This document shows, piece after piece, positions 8,853-14,377 of a stretch of DNA of 53,490 nucleotides. This stretch comes from Halalkalicoccus subterraneus (GTDB taxonomy: Archaea > Halobacteriota > Halobacteria > Halobacteriales > Halalkalicoccaceae): NCBI RefSeq assembly GCF_003697815.1, contig NZ_RDQG01000008.1, forward strand, positions 1-53,490. Direction: 5' to 3'. The notes under the pieces were generated by a model. That model did no database searches and was not told the origin of the DNA. It saw only the letters and a program-made list of their open reading frames with translations. The position numbers and the translations under genes are program-made. How positions within the stretch are numbered: the stretch's first letter is position 1; each line of letters begins with the position of its first letter.

Positions 8853-9857
8853 ATGAAATTCGGATACAGCGACACCTGTCTCGAACACGACACCGGAGGA
8901 CGCCACCCCGAGACGCCCGATCGCCTCCGGGCGATCAAGCGCGGGCTCACCCGAAAACACGGCGTCGAGTACGTCGAGGCGGCGCCGGCCAGCGCCAGCG
9001 CCATCGAGGCGGTCCACGACCCCGAGTACGTCGCCGAGGTCGAGGAGTTCTGTGCCTCGGGCGGGGGCAACTGGGACCCCGACACCGTCGCCGTCGAGGA
9101 GACGTGGGACGCCGCACTCCAGAGTGCCGGGCTCGCCCAGTGGGCTGCCGAAACCGCCCTCGCGGGCGATCAGGAGCGAGACACGCCGTTCTCGATCGGC
9201 CGACCGCCGGGCCACCACGCGCTGTCGGACGACGCCATGGGCTTTTGTTTCTTCAACAACGCCGCCGTCGCCGCCCAGGCCGCCCGAGAGGAGGTCGACC
9301 GGGTCGCGATCGTCGACTGGGACGTCCACCACGGCAATGGCACCCAGGAGATCTTCGAGGAGCGCTCGGACGTCCTGTACGCCTCGCTTCACGAGGACGG
9401 CCTCTATCCGGGCACGGGTGATGCCGACGAGATCGGCACCGGCGAGGGCGAGGGAGCGACCTGCAACGTCCCGCTCCCGGCGGGAACCGACGACGGGGGG
9501 TATCTGTACGCCGTCGAGGAGGTGCTGGCTCCGACCATCGAGCGGTTCGATCCCGGACTACTCATCGTGAGCGCCGGTTTCGACGCCCACCGCCACGATC
9601 CCATCTCGCGGATGCGTGTCTCGACGGACGGCTACGGGCACCTAACGATCGCGCTCCGGGAGATCGCTGACGCCGTCGACGCCCCGATCGCGTTCGTTCT
9701 CGAAGGGGGATACGGGCTCGATACCCTCTCTGAGGGGGTGGCTATGGTCCACGAGGTCTTCGACGGACACACTCCCGTCGAGAACGACTCGGCGCCCGAC
9801 GAGGACGTCGAGGAGCTCGTCGCCGAACTCCGGGAGCGTCACGGGCTGGGATCGTAG
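8853..9857 (+). CDS. hdaI: Class II histone deacetylase-family amidohydrolase
   Basis: 334 residues with all catalytic blocks of the HDAC/AcuC family: GRPPGHHAL (His pair), FCFFNNAAVAA, IVDWDVHHGNGTQEIF (zinc Asp/His), SAGFDAHRHDPIS (second zinc Asp) and LEGGYGLDT (transition-state Tyr), so likely an active Zn-dependent deacetylase. Substrate could be acetyl-lysine proteins, including the histone encoded just upstream, or small acetylated amines. A similar gene in Haloferax (hdaI) has been reported as essential. Its 3' end overlaps cca, on the opposite strand, by 19 bp. Confidence 0.93.
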   Translation: MKFGYSDTCLEHDTGGRHPETPDRLRAIKRGLTRKHGVEYVEAAPASASAIEAVHDPEYVAEVEEFCASGGGNWDPDTVAVEETWDAALQSAGLAQWAAETALAGDQERDTPFSIGRPPGHHALSDDAMGFCFFNNAAVAAQAAREEVDRVAIVDWDVHHGNGTQEIFEERSDVLYASLHEDGLYPGTGDADEIGTGEGEGATCNVPLPAGTDDGGYLYAVEEVLAPTIERFDPGLLIVSAGFDAHRHDPISRMRVSTDGYGHLTIALREIADAVDAPIAFVLEGGYGLDTLSEGVAMVHEVFDGHTPVENDSAPDEDVEELVAELRERHGLGS

Positions 9858-11188
9858 TAGCGCGCGAGTTCGGCCCCGAATTCCGGGAGGAGATCGGAGA
9901 AATCGTCGCCGGCGAGCAGGTCGTACTCCGATTCGAGCGCGCGCTCGACGGCCGGACCAAGCGAGACCGAGAACAGCTCGTTTTCCAAACACTCGATTGC
10001 AGCGGTGTATTCGCGCTCGCGCTCGACGACGTAGCGTCCCCCGTCGACGAAGGGGCCGTAGGCGTCGCTTTCGTCGTACTTCTCGTAGAATGCGGCGGCG
10101 TGATCGCGGACGTGGACTGGCGGGCCGGCGTGGCGCTCGACGGCCGGGAGCGAACCGACCGCCGGTTCGATCAGCACGAGCGCCCGGTCGTCGGCGAACG
10201 CCGCGGAGCGAAGAACCGAGAACTCGTGGCGTTCGAGCGCGTCGACGAGGTTCGAGCGGCTCTTCTCGAGTTGGGGGTAGAGCTGGTCGTCGACGATATC
10301 GGGAGCCGCGAATCGGAGCGCTATCGGTGTCGTCCCGCGGCGGGCGAGATGGGGTTCCAGATCCGTCCGAGAAAGCGGGTCGGGCTCGCTCGGCTCGAAG
10401 CGCTCGGCGTCGGGGTCCGCAAGCAGCGTGCGGGCGTGGTGCTGGAACCGTGCGAGGTTGGTACTGGAAAGGACCGCCGCGACGTTTCGCTCGGGGTCGG
10501 TGGGGTCGATGACGACCAGCGGGTCGTCGAAGCTTCGGGTACCGTGATCCACCGGGTCGAGTTCGACCGTAGGATGCCAGTCGACGACCGCCTCGATCAG
10601 GGGGCGAACCCCGCCGAACTCGATGACGAGAAGCTCACAGAGGTATCCCGAAAACCCCTCCGTACGGAGGTCGCTGCCGTAGATCCCGCGGGCGGACAGA
10701 AACGACTTGAGGACGCGCACGTCCGCGGCGAGATCGGGCGTGATCTCGCGTTCGACGTACTCGGTGTGAAAGGGCGTGCGGTCGACCGCCGAGCGAGCCT
10801 CCGCGGCTGATTCGACCCGGAAACAAGGGACCAGATCCACATCGTATCCCTCGAATGTGCCTGTCGTGTAGGGATGTTCGGCGTATTCGGCCCGGCCCTC
10901 CGGGAGGACCGCATGGCCCACATCCAACCCGAGCGATTCGAGTTCCTCGCGGGGGAGGTCGGGCGGAAAGCGCACGAACAGGTCGATGTCCTGATCGCCA
11001 GGGAGCCACGTCCCTCTGGCAGTAGATCCGACCCGGACGAGATCCGTCTCGACGGGGCAGTCGGCGGTCGCGGCCTCGGTGCGCGCGACGAGGCGGTCGG
11101 CCGCCCGCGAGAGGCGTTCGCGTTCCTCGCGTGAAGGAGTCGTCCGCTCGCGAACCGCAGCGAGGACGGAAGCGAGAATGTCGGTCAT
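9839..11188 (-). CDS. cca: CCA-adding enzyme (archaeal class I tRNA nucleotidyltransferase)
   Basis: 449 residues, archaeal length. The nucleotidyltransferase core is GSTARGTWLPGDQDIDLFV (residues 54-72, catalytic Asp67/Asp69), with the third carboxylate in YDVDLVPCF (~118), followed by the central and tail domains. It adds or repairs the 3' CCA of tRNAs, needed here because the tRNA genes in this window do not encode CCA. It sits 95 bp from, and divergent to, the tRNA-Asn gene. Confidence 0.96.
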   Translation of the reverse strand: MTDILASVLAAVRERTTPSREERERLSRAADRLVARTEAATADCPVETDLVRVGSTARGTWLPGDQDIDLFVRFPPDLPREELESLGLDVGHAVLPEGRAEYAEHPYTTGTFEGYDVDLVPCFRVESAAEARSAVDRTPFHTEYVEREITPDLAADVRVLKSFLSARGIYGSDLRTEGFSGYLCELLVIEFGGVRPLIEAVVDWHPTVELDPVDHGTRSFDDPLVVIDPTDPERNVAAVLSSTNLARFQHHARTLLADPDAERFEPSEPDPLSRTDLEPHLARRGTTPIALRFAAPDIVDDQLYPQLEKSRSNLVDALERHEFSVLRSAAFADDRALVLIEPAVGSLPAVERHAGPPVHVRDHAAAFYEKYDESDAYGPFVDGGRYVVEREREYTAAIECLENELFSVSLGPAVERALESEYDLLAGDDFSDLLPEFGAELARYYDPSP

Positions 11189-11249
11189 TGCCGCCGGTTC
11201 CGCCGGAACGGGTGAAAGGGTGTCGATGGGACGGTGGCAAAGCGAAAGC

Positions 11250-11259
11250 CCTATTTGAC
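11250..11259 (+). promoter_or_regulatory. Promoter box of tRNA-Asn
   Basis: CCTATTTGAC with TATTTG 26-31 bp before the tRNA 5' end; the expected box A position. Confidence 0.55.
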
Positions 11260-11282
11260 GAGTGCGGTTAGGTGGGAGTGAA

Positions 11283-11355
11283 GCCGCCGTAGCTCAGTTG
11301 GTAGAGCACCTGGTTGTTACCCAGGTTGTCCCAGGTTCGAGTCCTGGCGGCGGCG
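11283..11355 (+). tRNA. tRNA-Asn (anticodon GTT)
   Basis: 73 nt, intronless, full cloverleaf: acceptor GCCGCCG/CGGCGGC with discriminator G, D stem GCTC/GAGC, anticodon stem CCTGG/CCAGG with loop TTGTTAC, T stem CCAGG/CCTGG with TTCGAGT loop. CCA is not encoded. An AAAAC-GAA-GTTTT hairpin follows directly. Confidence 0.98.
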
Positions 11356-11357
11356 TC

Positions 11358-11400
11358 AAAACGAAGTTTTAACGAGCACACGAGAACCGCTTCGCGGTTC
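11358..11400 (+). terminator. Two triloop hairpins after tRNA-Asn
   Basis: AAAAC-GAA-GTTTT (11358-11370) and GAACCGC-TTC-GCGGTTC (11384-11400), both perfect stems with a 3-nt GAA/TTC loop. The first, with its T-run, could end transcription of the tRNA. Confidence 0.45.
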
Positions 11401-11529
11401 CCGCAATGGCGTGAATTTCCACAGGAAATGCCTCCAAGGTAGAGCCGTCGTTTTCGCCAATGGCGTACCTCCGTCGTGGCCGGAACTATCCGGCAGAATT
11501 TTGGTCGGCGCTTCAGTACCCCGAGACGA

Positions 11530-11604
11530 GGGCCCGTATCTCAGTCAGGTTAGAGAGGTCGGCTCATAACCGACTCGTCCTTGGTTCAAATCCGAGCGGG
11601 CCCA
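11530..11604 (+). tRNA. tRNA with CAT anticodon (elongator Met, or Ile2 read with agmatidine)
   Basis: 75 nt, intronless: acceptor GGGCCCG/CGGGCCC with discriminator A, D stem TCTC/GAGA, anticodon stem GTCGG/CCGAC with loop CTCATAA, T stem CTTGG/CCGAG with one G-T pair and TTCAAAT loop. The G1-C72 pair excludes the archaeal initiator type. From sequence alone the CAT anticodon may be Met or, if modified to agmatidine at C34, Ile(AUA). Degenerate copies of its 3' end lie downstream. Confidence 0.93.
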
Positions 11605-11695
11605 TGAGCGCCGACGAGCGGACGCGAGGAGAAGCGAATGAATCGCGATCGGAGTTGAATGACGGAACGAACGAGCGTGGCGAGCGACGTTCAGG

Positions 11696-11718
11696 TGGTT
11701 CACATCCGAGCGAGCCCA
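11696..11718 (+). repeat. Degenerate copy of the CAT-tRNA 3' end (att-like), copy B
   Basis: A 23-bp stretch starting TGGTTCACATCCGAGC matches 21 of 23 positions of the T-arm/acceptor end of the tRNA at 11582-11604; the two differences break the T-loop and acceptor stem, so it is not a tRNA. Such copies are typical scars of integration at tRNA 3' ends. Confidence 0.75.
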
Positions 11719-11810
11719 TCTTTTCGCTGCGAGCAATCACACGAGCAGCGAGAACTGAATGAGCGAGGGTTTGAAACGGAGAGTGGAGCGACCAAACGGG
11801 AGCGAAACGA

Positions 11811-11834
11811 CCGAGGTTCAAAACCGTCCGGGCC
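11811..11834 (+). repeat. Weaker tRNA 3'-end-like copy C
   Basis: CCGAGGTTCAAAACCG followed by TCCGGGCC resembles the same T-arm/acceptor block with several changes. It may be an older att scar or a remnant of another tRNA. Confidence 0.4.
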
Positions 11835-11875
11835 GACTCCGACGACTCACGGAGGGACTGCCATCACCTCGAAAA

Positions 11876-11886
11876 CATTATATAAC
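11876..11886 (+). promoter_or_regulatory. Strong TATA box upstream of the pilin
   Basis: ATTATATAAC is the clearest TATA element in the window. A start ~27 bp on would lie near 11909, giving a leader of about 105 nt before the pilin ATG, long for a haloarchaeon. Confidence 0.65.
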
Positions 11887-11939
11887 TTAACGGATGCATT
11901 AGGAGACAAGCACGAAAGCACTGCGAAGGAGACGGCCGT

Positions 11940-12000
11940 AGGTGGCCAACCCCACCTGTGGAGGAGTATCACGCCGATACTGCTCGTCGCCACACCACCT
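11940..12000 (+). promoter_or_regulatory. Structured 5' leader of the pilin mRNA with competing pairings
   Basis: AGGTGG (11940-11945) can pair with CCACCT at 11952-11957 or with a second CCACCT at 11995-12000, so the pairings exclude each other. Between them AGTATC-ACGCC-GATACT (11965-11981) forms a perfect 6-bp hairpin. This is what is seen; a switch function is inference. Confidence 0.4.
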
Positions 12001-12013
12001 TTCGCGTAAAAAC

Positions 12014-12424
12014 ATGAGATTGAAAACACTTACACACGAGATGCACAGTCTCCGCGGTGACGACGACCGCGGCGTATCGCCCGTTATCGGTGTTGTCCTA
12101 ATGGTCGCCATCACCGTGATCCTCGCGGCCGTAATCGGGGCGTTCGTCCTCGGACTGGGAGATGGACTCGGAACGAATCCCCAAGCTGGCGTAACTGTCG
12201 AGGGTGATGGGAGCGAGTCCGCCACGGTAACCCTCACGAGTCTGGATAACGCTGATGGAATCGTAATTCGAGATAGTGATGGCGGCGAGGCGGAGGACGG
12301 TGCGCTTTCGACTATTGGTGAAAGTACGACTATCACTGGTCAAAACGAATACTCAGTCGTTGCCACGGATGGGGATGGCAATGAAGCGACTGTTCGTACT
12401 TTCGAACTGACTGATGGAGCATGA
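12014..12424 (+). CDS. Type IV pilin with archaeal pilin N-terminal domain
   Basis: 136 residues. After a short basic leader comes DRGVSPVIGVVLMVAITVIL and the rest of the hydrophobic helix (residues ~18-47), the conserved haloarchaeal PilA-type class III signal, cut by prepilin peptidase around Gly20-Val21. The exposed part is acidic and Thr/Ser-rich, with a probable beta-sandwich. Expected in adhesion pili assembled by a PilB/PilC system that is not in this window. The base composition is clearly more AT-rich than neighbouring genes and the gene lies among tRNA scars, so recent transfer is likely. An ATG at 12041 is an alternative start. Confidence 0.9.
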   Translation: MRLKTLTHEMHSLRGDDDRGVSPVIGVVLMVAITVILAAVIGAFVLGLGDGLGTNPQAGVTVEGDGSESATVTLTSLDNADGIVIRDSDGGEAEDGALSTIGESTTITGQNEYSVVATDGDGNEATVRTFELTDGA

Positions 12425-12536
12425 ACAGTAGAAGCGCGGAAGTAAGCCCTTTATAGTCCATTCTACGTACCGATTGGACCCGTTTCGTTCACGTACATCC
12501 CTGTTTTCGAGCCCCTCACTGACTGTTTGGAGGAGT
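12425..12536. other. Intergenic gap between pilin and the convergent small gene
   Basis: 112 bp between convergent genes, AT-richer than average; no tRNA, repeat or clear hairpin terminator was recognised. Confidence 0.4.
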
Positions 12537-12773
12537 TCACTCGTGGGTGAACAGGAAGAGCCGCCCGTCCTCGCCGGTGACCGTACAGAGGTTCATCACC
12601 TTCCCGAGCGAGAGGCTGGTTTCCGACTGTTTGCAGACCACGAGATAGTCGAAGGACTCCTCGCAGACCGGACACGAGATCGAGGTCGTGTTCTGGTAGC
12701 TGGCTGTCATCTCGTTTTCCTCGCGCGGCGTGAGGTAGCTTTTCATCTCGTCGATGTTCTCGATGTTGGCCAT
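12537..12773 (-). CDS. Small cysteine-containing (zinc-finger-like) protein, 78 aa
   Basis: 78 residues: MANIENIDEMKSYLTPREE then a CPVCEESFDYLVVCKQ segment (residues ~34-49) and NLC at ~62. Three to four cysteines could bind one zinc, but the second CxxC pair is incomplete. No membrane segment. A similar small family is labelled 'flagella cluster protein' in some haloarchaeal genomes (weak recollection); its presence beside a pilin gene makes a link to surface filaments possible but unproven. A T-run promoter lies ~27 bp upstream, supporting this start. Confidence 0.75.
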   Translation of the reverse strand: MANIENIDEMKSYLTPREENEMTASYQNTTSISCPVCEESFDYLVVCKQSETSLSLGKVMNLCTVTGEDGRLFLFTHE

Positions 12774-12794
12774 GCGGGGAGAGGTGGGCGCGAG

Positions 12795-12804
12795 GAAATA
12801 AAAC
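12795..12804 (-). promoter_or_regulatory. Promoter box of the 78-aa gene
   Basis: On the minus strand GTTTTATTTC about 27 bp before the ATG at 12773; leaderless arrangement. Confidence 0.6.
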
Positions 12805-12905
12805 TAGCTCCGAATCGAACGCAAAGCGGACGGCCTCTCGTCGACTCGAACCGGTTCGAGTACTCGCCGAAGTGCGAGTAGTAGGGATCTAACCGACACC
12901 GGTCG

Positions 12906-12917
12906 CCTATATATATC
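12906..12917 (+). promoter_or_regulatory. TATA box upstream of the zinc-ribbon membrane protein
   Basis: CTATATATATCT, a strong TATA element. Transcription would begin near 12940, leaving ~110 nt of leader before the ATG at 13052. Confidence 0.55.
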
Positions 12918-13051
12918 TCCTAGAAAATACTTTGCCCGTCTCGGACGAACGACCAGTACGGGCAAACGACCATGAAAGGACCAAATTCAGGCGTCCAACG
13001 GTGTCGGTTCGATATAGTCCCGTCGCGGTACGGAAGAACGAGGGCGACGAG

Positions 13052-13405
13052 ATGACCGAAATCGAAGGAGAGACCGAGCCGGCTACATATCTCGAACGGG
13101 ATCGGGCACCGTGCAAACGGTGCGGGACCGAGATCGACGCCGACGTGGCGGCCTGCCCGCACTGTGGGAACCAGCCCGCAGCCGCGATCAAGCTCGCGAG
13201 CGTCGGTGCGATGCTCGTCGGAGCGATCCTCGCCGTCACGACGAGCAACGTCCCGCTGGCGTTCTGGTTGGCCCCACTCATTGGGGTCGGTTCGTTCGTC
13301 GGTGGAGCCGGCGTCTACTGGATCGTCACGGATCGGTACAGCCCGACGAAGTACGACTCGGGGGCGCGGATCGGACACCGCGACTCGGAATCGGCGGGCC
13401 ACTGA
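13052..13405 (+). CDS. Zinc-ribbon protein with two membrane helices
   Basis: 117 residues from the ATG at 13052; codons further upstream in this frame look non-coding. A rubredoxin-type zinc ribbon CKRCGTEIDADVAACPHCG (about residues 20-38) is followed by two hydrophobic segments (~45-63 and ~66-86) and a polar tail. A zinc-ribbon-plus-TM layout is common in archaeal membrane proteins of unknown function. It is convergent with the next gene; no partner is evident. Confidence 0.75.
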   Translation: MTEIEGETEPATYLERDRAPCKRCGTEIDADVAACPHCGNQPAAAIKLASVGAMLVGAILAVTTSNVPLAFWLAPLIGVGSFVGGAGVYWIVTDRYSPTKYDSGARIGHRDSESAGH

Positions 13406-13445
13406 TCGCGAGAATGGATTCGACGAGCGCGAGGAGGGGGTTGGT

Positions 13446-13874
13446 TCAGGGGGTACCGACGTGCTGGCGCCGTCGGTACAGGTAGTACGCCGCGATGGCG
13501 ACGCCGACGAACGGGGCTGCGAGGAAGTTGAGGACACCGACCAGCCCGTAGAGAACCGGATCGGGGTCCCATGCCAGCGTCGAGTCGGCGATCGACTTCG
13601 CGTCGAGATACAGCGCGACCGGGAGCCCAATGGTGAGGACGAGCCCTGCCAGTGCGTAGACCGCTGCGCCGCCGACGAGGAGGACCAGGGCGATTCCGAC
13701 CAGCGGGGTGAACGTACCGGGTTCGGCGGTTGCAGTGTCCTCGACGGCGATCACGGGGACGAACACGGTGGTAGCGAGGGCGGCCGCCGCGATCAGGAGC
13801 GGGATCGAAAGCAGCGTGTAGATCGGGTAGGCCGCGATCCAGTACCACCATCGCGATTCCTCGGGCACGCCCAT
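13446..13874 (-). CDS. Multi-pass membrane protein, unknown function
   Basis: 142 residues from the ATG at 13874 (MGVPEESRWWYW). Four hydrophobic segments: residues ~11-40, ~55-85 (broad), ~98-115 and ~118-130. A longer frame opening at 13949 is disfavoured because a TATA box at 13921-13927 would lie inside it. No recognised family. Probably part of the variable tRNA-bounded segment. Confidence 0.7.
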   Translation of the reverse strand: MGVPEESRWWYWIAAYPIYTLLSIPLLIAAAALATTVFVPVIAVEDTATAEPGTFTPLVGIALVLLVGGAAVYALAGLVLTIGLPVALYLDAKSIADSTLAWDPDPVLYGLVGVLNFLAAPFVGVAIAAYYLYRRRQHVGTP

Positions 13875-13918
13875 GGAAGTCTCGTGTCCCCGTAGCTCGT
13901 TCGTCGAGTCGTTCACGT

Positions 13919-13928
13919 CACTATATAG
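13919..13928 (-). promoter_or_regulatory. TATA box for the membrane protein
   Basis: ACTATATAGT, near-palindromic, 47-53 bp before the ATG at 13874, so a leader of about 20-25 nt. It decides the start in favour of 13874. Confidence 0.6.
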
Positions 13929-13983
13929 TCGTCTGAAAGCATAAAACAACCGAGTAGCAGCCTGAATCCACCATCGTCAGGAT

Positions 13984-14001
13984 GGCGCGACGGATGTGAA
14001 C
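13984..14001 (-). repeat. Degenerate copy of the tRNA-Arg 3' end (att-like)
   Basis: On the plus strand GGCGCGACGGATGTGAAC matches GGCGCGACGGGATTTGAAC of tRNA-Arg (14259-14277) with one deletion and one change. It lies ~260 bp beyond the tRNA 3' end in the same orientation. A weaker third match begins at 14091 (CGCGACGGGA). It suggests past integration at tRNA-Arg. Confidence 0.65.
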
Positions 14002-14002
14002 A

Positions 14003-14029
14003 ACGACGGCGAATGAAGCGAGCCGTCGT
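14003..14029. repeat. 8-bp inverted repeat next to the att-like copy
   Basis: ACGACGGC and GCCGTCGT separated by 11 bp, directly beside the tRNA-Arg-like copy. Function unknown. Confidence 0.4.
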
Positions 14030-14256
14030 CTGCTTCAAATACGGTGGTGTCGTTGCTGGCGCTCGCGACGTCGCTTGCAGCAGAGACGAACGCGACGGGA
14101 CTGCCGCGGGCCATGTAGGACCGAAGTCTGCGGGGATCTCCGATTTCCGCGAGCCCGAAAACGCGAAGCGTTTTCGAGAAGTCCCACTGGAAACCGGCGG
14201 CTTCGCCGCTGGTGCCGAAGCGAGTGCCAGTCAGAAGCGCACGAGAGTGAAACGAG
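14030..14256. other. Non-coding segment between tRNA-Arg and its 3'-end copy
   Basis: About 227 bp without a credible gene. It holds two triloop hairpins and a weak third tRNA-like match; apparent frames are translations of tRNA or palindromes. The full gene-free stretch from 13929 to 14256 is ~330 bp. Confidence 0.6.
14156..14176 (-). terminator. 9-bp GAA-loop hairpin downstream of tRNA-Arg
   Basis: CGAAAACGC-GAA-GCGTTTTCG, a perfect stem with a triloop. A second GCGGC-TTC-GCCGC hairpin lies near 14204. On the minus strand both follow tRNA-Arg, and the first ends in a short T-run; a terminator or a small dispersed palindrome. Confidence 0.4.
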
Positions 14257-14329
14257 CGGGCGCGACGGGATTTGAACCCGCGGCATCTTGGTCCGGAACC
14301 AAGGACTCTGTCCACTGAGCTACGCGCCC
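14257..14329 (-). tRNA. tRNA-Arg (anticodon CCG)
   Basis: 73 nt, intronless on the minus strand: acceptor GGGCGCG/CGCGCCC, discriminator G, D stem GCTC/GAGT (one G-T), anticodon stem CTTGG/CCAAG with loop TTCCGGA, T stem GCGGG/CCCGT (one G-T) with TTCAAAT. CCA is not encoded. Degenerate copies of its 3' end lie downstream. Confidence 0.97.
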
Positions 14330-14353
14330 CCGGAATCCCACTACCGGAGGTGC

Positions 14354-14363
14354 GAATTTAACG
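14354..14363 (-). promoter_or_regulatory. Promoter box of tRNA-Arg
   Basis: On the minus strand CGTTAAATTC about 29 bp before the tRNA 5' end. Confidence 0.55.
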
Positions 14364-14377
14364 GTTGTGAAGCGCGC

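Larger units (their letters stand above)
11605..11870. other. Non-coding, degenerate segment downstream of the CAT tRNA
   Basis: About 265 bp with no credible gene. The frames that cross it read through the tRNA and are rich in Arg/Glu/Ser from repeated GAGCGA-like words. It holds the tRNA 3'-end copies B and C and looks like an eroded integration region. Nothing else is recognised. Confidence 0.6.

Noticed and set aside
11460-11762. 100-aa plus-strand frame across the CAT tRNA
   Set aside because: It translates the tRNA gene and its degenerate downstream copy; residue composition and lack of promoter show it is not a protein.
11605-14256. Possible CRISPR array or transposon in the tRNA island
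   Set aside because: Repeats are few, degenerate and tRNA-derived; no regular spacers, transposase or integrase gene is seen.
14013-14318. 101-aa plus-strand frame ending in GFEPAASWSGTKD
   Set aside because: This is the well-known translation of a reversed tRNA-Arg gene and flanking palindromes, not a gene.
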